The notes beneath the pieces are model-generated. The model worked only from the letters and a program-made list of their open reading frames with translations, was not told the DNA's origin and ran no database searches. A DNA stretch of 64,000 nt from JAFDBW01 sp963825575 (lineage in GTDB: Bacteria; Desulfobacterota; Desulfuromonadia; Desulfuromonadales; BM103). This document shows positions 31,114 to 39,168 of this stretch, piece by piece. The DNA lies in assembly GCA_963825575.1 (NCBI GenBank), contig CAWGUB010000024.1, positions 30,602-94,601 of the forward strand, in the 5' to 3' direction. The stretch's first letter is position 1; the number at the start of each line of letters is the position of its first letter. The position numbers and the translations under genes were made by a program.

Positions 31114-33666
31114 ATGATCAACCTCAAGATCGACGGTAAGGATGTTCAGATTGCACCGGGAGCGACGATTCTCGATGCAGCGGAACAGCTGGGCATCAAG
31201 ATTCCGACCCTCTGTTACCTGAAAAAAGTGTCGCCAACCGGCGCCTGCCGCATCTGCGCGGTGGAAGTCGAGGGTGCGGACAAGACAATGACCGCCTGCA
31301 ACACCCGGGCTGTCGACGGCATGGTCGTCACGACCCAGTCGGAACGCCTGAGCAGGATCCGGCGCCAGATCGTCGAACTACTACTGGTCAATCACCCTCT
31401 TGATTGTCCGGTCTGCGACGCCGGCGGCGAATGTGATCTGCAGGATATCTGCTACTCGCAGGACGTCGTGCGGCAGCCTTTCGAAGCTGATGACGTCAAC
31501 ACCGGAACGATCGACCACTGGCCGTTGATTCAGCAGGTTCCGAACCGCTGTATCATGTGCGAAAAATGCGTCAAGACCTGCCACGAAACGATCGGTTCGG
31601 GTGCCCTGTTCGTCAACGAAAAAGGCGACAAGGCGTTTATCGACAAGGATGTCGACAAGTGTGACTTCTGCGGCAACTGCGTACAGGTCTGCCCGACCGG
31701 CACGATGATTTCCAAACCTTTCAAGTTCAAGGCCCGTCCCTGGGAACTGCGCAAGACACCTTCTGTCTGCACCCTCTGCTCGGCCCAGTGCCAGGTCGAC
31801 ATGCACAGCAAGCAGGGCAAGGTCATGCGCGTCACCTCCGAGGACGGAGCCACTGTCAACGACGGCAACCTCTGCGTCGGCGGTTTCTTCGGCCACGACT
31901 ACCTGGCCAGCGACCAGCGGCTAACGACTCCCTTGATCGAGGGACAATCGGCATCCTGGGAAGACGCTCTCAACAAGGTGGCCACTGCATTCTCCGCTTT
32001 GCGTGACGAACAGGGTGGTCAGGTTCTGGCCGGATTGGCCTCGCCACACCTGACCAACGAAGAGAACTATCTCTTTCAAAAACTCTTCCGCGTCGCCCTC
32101 GGCAGCAACAACATCGACTCCGAGGTACGCTTCAGCAGTCTGCGCGCAGCCAAGGTTCTCAATGCCCAACTCCAGCTGAGCGGTGCAAGCAACCCCCTCG
32201 ACCGGGTTGGCAAGGCTGGAGCAGTGCTGGTCTTCGGCGCTGACCTGCGCTCCGAATCACCGGCCCTCAACTGGCAGGCACAGTTAGCTGCCCGCAAGAA
32301 TGATGCAAAGCTGATCGTCGCCAACCCGCGCCGGATCAAGCTGGTTCGCCAGGCCGAAAGCTTCCTGCAGTACCGGCCCGGCAGTGAAACACATCTCGCC
32401 GGTGCTCTGGCCAAAGTCCTGGTCGATAAGGGCCTCGCGGACGATGACTTCCTGAACCGTTGCGTCGGCAACCGCGACGAGCTCGACGCTTATCTGAACA
32501 GTTTCGACCTGGATGCCGCCTGCGCAGTAACCGGCATCAGCCGTGAACAACTCGAAAACGCTGCCGACTATCTTGGCTCTGCTGCCTCTGTTGCCATCGT
32601 CTTCGGTCGCGACGTGATGGGCGCTGCCCAGGCTGAATCGGCGATTGCCGCGATTGCCAATCTGGCGCTGGTTACAGGTGCCCTGCACGGCGATCAAGGT
32701 GGGCTTTTTCCGGTGGCCCCCAAGGGCAACACCCAGGGACTCATTGATGCCGGTGTTGCTCCCGAATTTCTTCCCGGACTGCAGGACTACACAACTGGCC
32801 AGGAGACCTTCGCCAAGGCCTGGCACTGTACACTGCCAGAAGCGGGTGCCGATGCCGTCGGTATCCTGGAAGGTATCGAGCAGGGCAAGATCAAAGCCCT
32901 TTATCTCGCCGGAGCCAACCCTCTGGTCGCTTTTCCGGAAAATGCCCGCTGGCGCAAGGCCCTTGACAAGCTCGACATTCTGGTCGTCCAGGATATTCTG
33001 GCTAACGACCTGACCGCACTGGCAACCGTTGTCCTGCCAGGTGCTGCCTCTTCGGAAAAGCGTGGCAGCGTGACGGCCATGGACCAGCGCGTCAACAAAC
33101 TGAGAATTGCCGTCGCCGCGCCGGGAGAAGCACGCCCCGATCTCGCCATATTGAGTGACCTGTTTGCCCGCCTGACCGGCAAGCCGGAACCGAGTGAGAA
33201 TGCCATACGCCAGGAGATGATGGAGCTCAGCGGCGGTTATACTGATGTCTGCCAGGCTCTCGAGCAGAGCAACTTCTGCTGGAAGCAGCCTTACTCTCCG
33301 GAAAGCCAGGCTCTGGTAGCGGCAACGCCCGAACTGGTCGCTCCTGAGGCTGCAGAGATGAAGCTCATGCTCAGCAAGTGCCCCTTCCAGTTCGGCACCA
33401 CGACGACTTATTCGGCGGCCAACAATGAGCTGGCGCCGGAAGGGGTGATTATCGTCAACCCCGAAGACGCCGGCAAGCTCGGCGTTGCCGATGGTGGCAA
33501 GCTCAAGGTCACAGGCCCGGCAGGTTCCGCAAGCGGCAAGGTGATGATCCACGAGATGATGCCTGCCGGACTGCTCGCCGCATCGGACAACTTTGCCGGG
33601 ATGAACATCCAGCAGATCATGCCGAGTGGCAGCAATTGCGTAGCCGTCACGGTCGCCAAAACATAA
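31114..33666 (+). CDS. sfrA: SfrA-like NAD(P)H oxidoreductase alpha subunit (NuoG-like, molybdopterin-fold)
   Basis: 850 residues, built like the NuoG/formate-dehydrogenase family. The 2Fe-2S domain (CYLKKVSPTGACRICAVEV, about 33-55) is followed by the His-Cys3 4Fe-4S site (HPLDCPVCDAGGECDLQD), two ferredoxin clusters (CIMCEKCVKTCHETIG; CDFCGNCVQVCPTG), and a further 4Fe-4S motif (CTLCSAQCQVD) before the large molybdopterin-oxidoreductase fold and its C-terminal beta-barrel. No cysteine or selenocysteine Mo-ligand is evident, as in NuoG, so it is probably an electron-transfer module rather than a Mo enzyme. It should form a heterodimer with SfrB. Confidence 0.92.
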   Translation: MINLKIDGKDVQIAPGATILDAAEQLGIKIPTLCYLKKVSPTGACRICAVEVEGADKTMTACNTRAVDGMVVTTQSERLSRIRRQIVELLLVNHPLDCPVCDAGGECDLQDICYSQDVVRQPFEADDVNTGTIDHWPLIQQVPNRCIMCEKCVKTCHETIGSGALFVNEKGDKAFIDKDVDKCDFCGNCVQVCPTGTMISKPFKFKARPWELRKTPSVCTLCSAQCQVDMHSKQGKVMRVTSEDGATVNDGNLCVGGFFGHDYLASDQRLTTPLIEGQSASWEDALNKVATAFSALRDEQGGQVLAGLASPHLTNEENYLFQKLFRVALGSNNIDSEVRFSSLRAAKVLNAQLQLSGASNPLDRVGKAGAVLVFGADLRSESPALNWQAQLAARKNDAKLIVANPRRIKLVRQAESFLQYRPGSETHLAGALAKVLVDKGLADDDFLNRCVGNRDELDAYLNSFDLDAACAVTGISREQLENAADYLGSAASVAIVFGRDVMGAAQAESAIAAIANLALVTGALHGDQGGLFPVAPKGNTQGLIDAGVAPEFLPGLQDYTTGQETFAKAWHCTLPEAGADAVGILEGIEQGKIKALYLAGANPLVAFPENARWRKALDKLDILVVQDILANDLTALATVVLPGAASSEKRGSVTAMDQRVNKLRIAVAAPGEARPDLAILSDLFARLTGKPEPSENAIRQEMMELSGGYTDVCQALEQSNFCWKQPYSPESQALVAATPELVAPEAAEMKLMLSKCPFQFGTTTTYSAANNELAPEGVIIVNPEDAGKLGVADGGKLKVTGPAGSASGKVMIHEMMPAGLLAASDNFAGMNIQQIMPSGSNCVAVTVAKT

Positions 33667-33687
33667 GGCGTAACAGACATGAAGAGC

Positions 33688-33712
33688 AACGCCCCGCAAC
33701 AGCGGGGCGTTG
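33688..33712 (+). terminator. Terminator after sfrA
   Basis: CAACGCCCCGC and GCGGGGCGTTG pair with a short AACA-type loop, about 20 bp beyond the sfrA stop; only a weak T-run (TTTC) follows. Confidence 0.75.
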
Positions 33713-33753
33713 TTTCAGGCGGCTGAAAAAGTTCAACCAGACTTCACGATAGA

Positions 33754-33793
33754 GAGGGCAACAGATAGTTTATCTGTTGCCCTCATTTTTTTA
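33754..33793 (+). terminator. Second terminator in the sfrA downstream region
   Basis: GAGGGCAACAGATA and TATCTGTTGCCCTC form a perfect 14-bp stem with loop GTT, followed by ATTTTTTTAT. Confidence 0.88.
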
Positions 33794-33805
33794 TTCTTAA
33801 GATTA

Positions 33806-33970
33806 AAACCGGCGGGTCGCGTCCCGCCAGACGTCATACTTTTGTCCGGCAACAAAAGTATGCAAAAGTGCCTTCTCCTTGCGGAGGGCATCTCCTTTGC
33901 CAGATGTCTGAGTCATCAATAGACGACACTGCTCAAGAAGCCGGCCCGTTACAGGGGGCCTTCCTGACAG
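33806..33970 (-). repeat. Multi-hairpin intergenic element, copy C
   Basis: On the minus strand: leader hairpin GGCCC..GGGCC, a variable stretch, the block AGAAGGCACTTTTGC, hairpin 1 identical to copy A (ATACTTTTG/CAAAAGTAT), linker GACGT, then hairpin 2 with stem GGCGGG/CCCGCC. Relative to A the hairpin 2 sequence changes on both arms while pairing is kept. Confidence 0.75.
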
Positions 33971-34129
33971 GGTGACTTACAAGGGAAAAGCCTGGAGAGC
34001 ATGCCCACTGAAGCAATCCTCAACAGAAGGAGAGGCTCTCAAGAGCCTCGTCACCTGCGGGGGAAAGCTGAGTCCTTGATCGATAAGAACCATCCGAATT
34101 GAGGTTGCCGCCTTGACGAACCAGACATG
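33971..34129. other. Unexplained non-coding segment between repeat copies C and D
   Basis: No ORF or promoter. It contains a perfect hairpin GAGGCTC, loop TCAA, GAGCCTC (about 34033-34050) and a GGGGGAAAG motif. GC content is like the surroundings. Together with the flanking elements it could form one larger structured unit. Confidence 0.4.
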
Positions 34130-34225
34130 CCCAGCGCAGCGCAGGCCCTTTTCTGCTTACTCTTTTAGGCCAGTAAAAGAGTAAGGCGCAGTCGGGGGGC
34201 GCAACCCCCGGGTTTTGCTTTTATC
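34130..34225 (+). repeat. Multi-hairpin intergenic element, copy D
   Basis: GGCCCTTTTCTGC, then hairpin 1 with stem TTACTCTTTTA/TAAAAGAGTAA and loop GGCCAG, linker GGCGCAG, hairpin 2 with stem GGGGG/CCCCC around CGCAA, then TTTTGC. Same architecture as A-C with its own stem sequences. C and D point away from each other. Confidence 0.7.
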
Positions 34226-34282
34226 TTTAAATCCCAGAGCACAACAAACAAGGGCAACAGATCAAACTTCTGATGATAACCC

Positions 34283-34311
34283 TTGCACAAAACAAGAAGT
34301 TGCTATATATT
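34283..34311 (+). promoter_or_regulatory. Sigma-70 type promoter for the selenoprotein gene
   Basis: TTGCAC (34283-34288), a 17-bp spacer, then TATATT (34306-34311). Predicted start near 34318, 23 bp before the ATG. Confidence 0.65.
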
Positions 34312-34340
34312 GAATATACAATCAATGTGCGAGGGAAGAG

Positions 34341-34493
34341 ATGAAATCTTTACTGGTTTTTTTGGCCGTGCTTGCCGCTTGGTATATCCTCAACCGTTGG
34401 ATTCTGCCGTTTCTGGGAGTTGATACCTGACTCTCCGGAGCCTGCGAACTCCCCGTGCGGGAGGAAGACAAAGATGATGAGGGGAAAAGCTGA
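34341..34493 (+). CDS. Candidate selenoprotein: 50-residue single-helix membrane protein with Sec30
   Basis: A short ORF with GAGGGAAGAG before its ATG reads MKSLLVFLAVLAAWYILNRW then ILPFLGVDT and reaches TGA at codon 30 (34428-34430). Reading through, the frame continues ULSGACELPVREEDKDDEGK and ends at S50 with TGA (34491-34493). The N-terminal 25 residues form one membrane helix. The Sec would sit just outside it in U-x4-C (U30, C35), a plausible redox pair or metal site, followed by an acidic tail. A hairpin 23 nt after the TGA meets the bacterial SECIS rules. If the TGA were a true stop, the product would be a 29-residue peptide. It has its own promoter and terminator. I have an impression of Cys-containing relatives in Geobacter-type genomes but cannot verify it. 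The role is unknown. Confidence 0.72.
34428..34463 (+). promoter_or_regulatory. Candidate bacterial SECIS element with its UGA codon
   Basis: UGA at 34428-34430. Hairpin at 34449-34463: stem CTCCC/GGGAG, loop CGTGC. The first loop base is 23 nt past the UGA, and a G is at loop position 2. Published bSECIS criteria are a short stem, a loop of 3-14 nt with G in one of its first two positions, and a UGA-to-loop distance of 16-37 nt; all are met. Confidence 0.7.
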
Positions 34494-34497
34494 CATA

Positions 34498-34530
34498 AAA
34501 AAGCCCCGGCCGTAACGGTCGGGGCTTGCT
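34498..34530. terminator. Bidirectional terminator
   Basis: AAGCCCCGGCC and GGTCGGGGCTT pair (one G-U) around GTAAC, with A-rich sequence on the left and a T-containing tail on the right. It lies between the convergent selenoprotein and zinc-ribbon genes. Confidence 0.85.
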
Positions 34531-34546
34531 GTTTTACTGCCTGGCC

Positions 34547-34876
34547 CTAACGCAGGCTCGTGGCGCAGCGTGGGCAAGTAAACATGCTGGTGGATGGCAC
34601 CTTGTGGCCGCAGGTCGGACAATTGAACCAGTAGCGGCAATACTTGCATTGCGGGTCGGAAAGTCCCTGTTTTTTCTTGCACTTGGGGCATTGACGATAC
34701 ATCTTGCGATGGGTGATGTATTCTTCGAAGATCAGGCCGCATTTTGCGCAGACCTTGGCATCCCGACGATGATTCGGGGCTTCGCATCGCGGCGCCGGGC
34801 AGACATAGACGGTATGACAGTTGTCACACCAGTTCTTGCCACGCGTCATCTCTTTACATACCGAGCATTTTTCCAT
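34547..34876 (-). CDS. Small protein made of multiple zinc ribbons
   Basis: 109 residues with paired cysteines throughout: CSVC, CDNC, CPAPRC, CAKC, CPKC, CKYC, CPTC and CPRC. This suggests four tandem zinc ribbons with little else between them. No enzyme domain is present. Such proteins may bind nucleic acid or buffer zinc, but I cannot assign a function. The ATG at 34876 is preceded by GTGTTCTG and no strong ribosome-binding site. It converges with the selenoprotein gene and lies downstream of rubrerythrin on the same strand, with a terminator between them. Confidence 0.8.
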   Translation of the reverse strand: MEKCSVCKEMTRGKNWCDNCHTVYVCPAPRCEAPNHRRDAKVCAKCGLIFEEYITHRKMYRQCPKCKKKQGLSDPQCKYCRYWFNCPTCGHKVPSTSMFTCPRCATSLR

Positions 34877-35012
34877 CAGAACACCTCAAGCGCTTCTTAT
34901 CCGATATTAAATTCTTCACCTACAACATAATCAATTGACGAAGAAATTGCCAGCACGTTATCGGCAAGTTACTGATAAAACAGGGAATAACAGACAGATA
35001 AAGCGCAAAATC

Positions 35013-35040
35013 AAAAAGCCGGACCCCTGGGCCCGGCTTT
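35013..35040 (-). terminator. Terminator of the rubrerythrin gene
   Basis: On the minus strand AGCCGGGCCC..GGTCCGGCT forms a GC-rich stem followed by five T, about 20 bp after the stop. Confidence 0.88.
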
Positions 35041-35061
35041 CAATTTCTGCGGGATACAGAT

Positions 35062-35571
35062 CTAGTTGACCTTGAAAAATGCCACCGGGCCGGCCTGGCA
35101 GATCGGGCAGGGGCCGTGCGGCTCTCCCTCCAGAGTGTTGCCGCAAACTTTGCAGACATAGTAGTCAACATCCTGATTGTTGCCCAGATTGTCGAAAGCC
35201 TTCTGGTAAAGACCAGCATGGACCTGCTCAACCGCGTTGGCAAAGGAGAAGCTCCGCAATGCGGCATCGAACCCTGCGGCCTTGGCTTCTTCGATCATCG
35301 CCGGATACATGCTGGTAAATTCTTCGGTTTCCCCACTGATCGCGGCCTTCAGGTTCTCCTGGGTACTGCTTACCCCTCCCGCAGTACGTAAATGGGCGTG
35401 GGCATGGACCGTTTCGGCAGCAGCGGCGGCACGGAACAGCTTGGCGATCTGTTTGTGTCCTTCTGCGTCAGCCTTTTCTGCAAAAGCCAGGTATTTGCGG
35501 TTGGCCTGGGACTCTCCGGCAAAAGCCTCCATCAGATGACCCTCAGTTTTACTTCCCTTCAATTCAGCCAT
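35062..35571 (-). CDS. rbr: Rubrerythrin
   Basis: Peroxide-reducing di-iron protein of anaerobes and microaerophiles. 169 residues. The N-terminal four-helix ferritin-like domain has the metal-ligand helices AFAGESQANRKYLAFAEKA, AAETVHAHAH, ISGETEEFTSMYP and ANAVEQVHAGLY. The C-terminal rubredoxin domain has CKVCGNTLEG and CPICQA, giving the FeCys4 site. AAAGGAGAG precedes the ATG. It should reduce hydrogen peroxide in the cytoplasm using electrons from rubredoxin or NADH. It is divergent from the unknown gene at 35690, so the two may share regulation. Confidence 0.97.
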   Translation of the reverse strand: MAELKGSKTEGHLMEAFAGESQANRKYLAFAEKADAEGHKQIAKLFRAAAAAETVHAHAHLRTAGGVSSTQENLKAAISGETEEFTSMYPAMIEEAKAAGFDAALRSFSFANAVEQVHAGLYQKAFDNLGNNQDVDYYVCKVCGNTLEGEPHGPCPICQAGPVAFFKVN

Positions 35572-35689
35572 GATTCTCTCCTTTCAATGAAAATAATTTG
35601 ACAAATACAAAAGCAGATCAATATTATCGATTTCGCCGGGCATGTCAACCACATGTGATTTTTCTTTAATGATTATGGAGTAATGCCTA

Positions 35690-36148
35690 ATGTCAATCTA
35701 CCGAGTAGAAAAAACCGAGCTCCCAGTCGTGGTTTTCCAGGCTGATGGTTCGGTCATGAAGGGCGTCGTGTTCCTGAGTGCTGCAACCTATAGCCACATG
35801 GGCAAACAGACCCTGCACGAACTGATGAAGGAGGCCGGTGACTTTTTCCCGTTCCGCAGCGATTCGGGGAATTTCTGCGTCACCAACAAGCAGACCATCA
35901 CCCATATCCGCTTTGAACCCCTGCAAAGCGACCCGGAGCAAGAATCACTGGGGCACAGGGAAGATGTGGACGTTAAATTTGTCGGCGGTGAACAACTGAC
36001 CGGTACCGTGACAATTGAAATGCCGGATGGGAAAAGCCGCCTGTTTGATTTTATCAACGCGATGGATGGCTTCTTCATGCTGCAGAATCAGGAGGCGCAT
36101 TACCTGGTTAATGTCAGGCAGATTCGTGATATCAACCCCAGAAACTGA
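35690..36148 (+). CDS. Uncharacterised soluble protein, divergent from rubrerythrin
   Basis: 152 residues; family not recognised. No signal peptide or membrane helix. The sequence shows two beta-rich parts: residues 1-75 (PVVVFQADGSVMKGVVFLSA, then FCVTNKQTITHIRFEP) and 95-150 (DVDVKFVGGEQLTGTVTIEM, then ALVNVRQIRDINP-like ending). Each resembles a small barrel with a repeated G-V-V/G-T-V turn, so an internal duplication is possible. The ATG has GGAG ten bases upstream. It has its own terminator and shares a 118-bp intergenic region with rbr. No redox or metal motif is visible. Confidence 0.8.
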   Translation: MSIYRVEKTELPVVVFQADGSVMKGVVFLSAATYSHMGKQTLHELMKEAGDFFPFRSDSGNFCVTNKQTITHIRFEPLQSDPEQESLGHREDVDVKFVGGEQLTGTVTIEMPDGKSRLFDFINAMDGFFMLQNQEAHYLVNVRQIRDINPRN

Positions 36149-36173
36149 ACGGCCCATCAGGAATAGACGAACC

Positions 36174-36204
36174 AGCCGACCGGGATTCCCGTCGGCTTTT
36201 TTTT
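36174..36204 (+). terminator. Terminator after the gene at 35690
   Basis: AGCCGAC and GTCGGCT with inner CGGG/CCCG pairing, followed by eight T. It lies 25 bp after the stop and 40 bp before the 3' end of uvrA. Confidence 0.9.
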
Positions 36205-36238
36205 GACCGTAAATCTCTTCTGCCAAGCGATATCCGAT

Positions 36239-39052
36239 TTATAGCGACAGGTAGGATCGCAGATAACGGCCGGTATAGGACTTGGCGCAGCGGGCGACGT
36301 CTTCGGGTGTACCGCTGACGACGACCTCCCCGCCTCGACTGCCACCCTCGGGACCGAGATCGATGATATGGTCGGCGGTCTTGATGACGTCCAGGTTGTG
36401 CTCAATAATCACCACGCTGTTCCCCGACTCAACCAGGCGCTGCAGGACATTGAGCAACCGGCTGATATCGTCAAAATGCAGGCCGGTGGTCGGTTCATCG
36501 AGGATATAGATAGTTCTGCCCGTTGAACGCTTGCCGAGCTCCTTGGCCAGTTTGACGCGCTGCGCCTCGCCCCCGGACAGGGTCGTGGCACTCTGGCCAA
36601 GTTTGATATAACCGAGCCCGACCTCGCGCAGGGTCTCCAGCTTGCGCTTGATGCGCGGGATATTGACAAGGAACTCCGCGGCCTGGTTGGCTGTCATGTT
36701 GAGAACATCGGCGATCGTCTTGCCCTTGTATTTGACTTGCAGGGTTTCCCGGTTGTAACGGGCCCCCTGGCAAGCCTCGCACTGGATATAGACATCGGGC
36801 AGAAAGTGCATTTCGATACGCAGGATACCGTCCCCCTGGCAAGCCTCGCAGCGACCGCCTTTGACGTTGAACGAAAACCGACCCGGCTTATAGCCACGCA
36901 TTTTGGCTTCCGGCAACCGGGCAAAGATGTCGCGGATATCTGTAAATAACCCGGTATAGGTGGCTGGATTGGATCTTGGTGTGCGACCGATCGGCGACTG
37001 GTCTATATCGATGACCTTGTCGAGTTGTTCAAGGCCCTCGATAGCGCGCACCGGGCCAGACCGCTCGCGCGAGCGATAAAGCCGCTGCGCCAGGGCCTTT
37101 TGCAGGGTGTCAAGAACCAGTGAAGATTTGCCGGAACCGGAGACACCGGTAACACAAGTCATCACGCCAAGCGGGATATCCACGTCAACGGACTTGAGGT
37201 TGTTGGCCGCAGCTCCCCTGATACCCAGAATCCCGGTGGCCTTGCGCCGCTTCAGCGGCAAAGGGATCTCCAGGCGTCCGGAGAGGTAGGCACCGGTCAA
37301 GGACTCGGGATGATTGAGAACCTCCTGCGGGGTGCCCTGGGCAACCACCTGACCACCATGGCGGCCGGCCCGTGGCCCCATGTCAATCACATGATCCGCC
37401 TCGAGAATGGTCTCCTCGTCATGTTCTACCACCAGCACGGTGTTGCCGAGGTCACGCAGGCGCTTCAGCGTTTCCAGCAAGCGGCGATTATCGCGCTGGT
37501 GCAGTCCGATCGACGGTTCATCAAGGATGTAAAGGACACCGACCAGTGAGGACCCAATCTGCGTCGCCAGCCGGATACGCTGGCTCTCCCCGCCCGAAAG
37601 CGTGCCGGACGTCCGATCCAAAGCCAGGTAATCTAGACCGACGTTGACCAGGAACGACAGGCGTTCGCGAATTTCCTTGAGTACCCGCCGGGCAATCTCG
37701 GCCTCTTTGGCCGGCAGCTCGAGGTCGGCAAAAAAGGCCTCGGCATCAATGACACTTAACGAACAAACCTGCTGGATATTGCGCCCCGCAATCCTGACGC
37801 AGAGCGTCTCCGGTTTCAGGCGCGCTCCCTGGCAGCTCGGGCAGGGCATGATGTTCATGAACTGCTCAAGTTTTTCGCGCGTCGCATCGGAATCGGTTTC
37901 GCGCAGACGCCGTTCAAGATTCGGGATCACACCTTCAAAGGGTTTGTGATAAAAGTGCCGATGGTTGGCCTGGTCATAGAAGAACTTGACCTGCTCCTTG
38001 CCGGAGCCATACAGCAGGACCTGCTGGATACGCTCCGGAAGTTCGGCGAAAGGGGTGCGGATCTCGAATTCGTAGAAATCGGCCAGGGCTTCCAGGACTT
38101 GCAGGTAATAGTAACCGGTACGGGTCGACCAGGGCGCGATGGCGCCTTCGCGCAGGGACAGCTGCCGGTTCGGCACGACCTGCTCCGGGTCAAAGTACAT
38201 GCGCGTGCCAAGACCGGAACAGTCGGGGCAGGCACCGTACGGATTGTTGAAAGAGAACATCCGCGGGGTCATCTCGGGAATCGAGATGCCGCATTCCGCG
38301 CAGGCGTGCCATTCCGAAAAGAGATAACTCTCACCGCCGATCGTCTCGACCCTGACCAGCCCTTCACCAAGCCGCAGCGAGGTCTCAAGGGAATCGGCCA
38401 GTCGGCTGGCGATCCCTTTTTTGACCACGAGCCGGTCGACCACGACCTCGATGGTGTGTTTTTTATTCTTGTCGAGAATGATCTCCTCGCCCAATTCAAA
38501 CATCTCGCCGTCAATTCGCACACGGACGAAGCCATCGGCCTGGAGCTGGCGCAACTCCTTGCGGTATTCGCCTTTGCGCCCGCGCACAACCGGAGCCAGC
38601 AGCAGGAGTTTGCTCTGCTCCGGCAGGGCAAGAACCTGCTCAACCATCTGTTCGGCTGTCTGCGAGGCGATCTCCTTGTCACATGAAGGGCAGTGCACCC
38701 GCCCGATACGGGCATAAAGCAAGCGCAGGTAATCGTAAATCTCTGTGACCGTGCCGACAGTTGAACGCGGGTTTTTCGAGGTGGATTTCTGTTCGATGGA
38801 GATCGCCGGGCTCAGCCCTTCGATGCTCTCGACATCCGGCTTGTCCATCTGCTCAAGGAACTGCCGAGCATAAGCGGAAAGGCTTTCCACATAACGGCGC
38901 TGCCCCTCGGCGTAAATGGTGTCGAATGCCAAGGTACTTTTGCCGGAGCCGGAGACCCCGGTGATCACCACCAGCTGGTCACGCGGGATGTCGACGTCGA
39001 TGCACTTCAGGTTGTGCTCGCAGGCACCTTTAATAACGATCTTATCGACCAT
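36239..39052 (-). CDS. uvrA: Excinuclease ABC subunit A
   Basis: Damage-recognition ATPase of nucleotide excision repair. 937 residues, the standard length. Two ABC ATPase modules: the first Walker A is GVSGSGKSTLAF near residue 35, the second is GVSGSGKSSLVL near 640, each with its own signature (SGGESQRIRLA, SGGEAQRVKLA) and Walker B. Zinc fingers appear as CxxC pairs around 255-285 (CAECG, CPDC) and around 735-765 (CEAC, CEAC). It begins at ATG 39052; no strong ribosome-binding site is visible. mfd, which delivers UvrA to stalled polymerase, lies 3.7 kb away on the same strand. Confidence 0.98.
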   Translation of the reverse strand: MVDKIVIKGACEHNLKCIDVDIPRDQLVVITGVSGSGKSTLAFDTIYAEGQRRYVESLSAYARQFLEQMDKPDVESIEGLSPAISIEQKSTSKNPRSTVGTVTEIYDYLRLLYARIGRVHCPSCDKEIASQTAEQMVEQVLALPEQSKLLLLAPVVRGRKGEYRKELRQLQADGFVRVRIDGEMFELGEEIILDKNKKHTIEVVVDRLVVKKGIASRLADSLETSLRLGEGLVRVETIGGESYLFSEWHACAECGISIPEMTPRMFSFNNPYGACPDCSGLGTRMYFDPEQVVPNRQLSLREGAIAPWSTRTGYYYLQVLEALADFYEFEIRTPFAELPERIQQVLLYGSGKEQVKFFYDQANHRHFYHKPFEGVIPNLERRLRETDSDATREKLEQFMNIMPCPSCQGARLKPETLCVRIAGRNIQQVCSLSVIDAEAFFADLELPAKEAEIARRVLKEIRERLSFLVNVGLDYLALDRTSGTLSGGESQRIRLATQIGSSLVGVLYILDEPSIGLHQRDNRRLLETLKRLRDLGNTVLVVEHDEETILEADHVIDMGPRAGRHGGQVVAQGTPQEVLNHPESLTGAYLSGRLEIPLPLKRRKATGILGIRGAAANNLKSVDVDIPLGVMTCVTGVSGSGKSSLVLDTLQKALAQRLYRSRERSGPVRAIEGLEQLDKVIDIDQSPIGRTPRSNPATYTGLFTDIRDIFARLPEAKMRGYKPGRFSFNVKGGRCEACQGDGILRIEMHFLPDVYIQCEACQGARYNRETLQVKYKGKTIADVLNMTANQAAEFLVNIPRIKRKLETLREVGLGYIKLGQSATTLSGGEAQRVKLAKELGKRSTGRTIYILDEPTTGLHFDDISRLLNVLQRLVESGNSVVIIEHNLDVIKTADHIIDLGPEGGSRGGEVVVSGTPEDVARCAKSYTGRYLRSYLSL

Positions 39053-39168
39053 GGTCTTTTTCTGTAGGGTTGTGGACGTTAATAATATGATGCTTTTTGC
39101 CGGTGTCTCGAGGCGCGAGACGAGAAGTGCGAAAAATCAAACCCTTGGTTAAGTTTACGATTTTCCTC

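Noticed and set aside
32284..33699. Long open frames opposite sfrA, atpD, fumC, serS and others (up to about 480 codons)
   Set aside because: They are shadows of high-GC genes with strong codon bias. The opposite strands carry recognisable domains over their full length, and the antisense frames have no motif or ribosome-binding site.
33710..33922. 70-codon open frame after sfrA
   Set aside because: It covers a terminator and repeat copy C, so it is non-coding DNA.
33960..34130. Group II intron fragment
   Set aside because: I looked for the GUGYG 5' end and a domain V hairpin with the AGC/GNRA features. Neither is present, and there is no reverse transcriptase gene.
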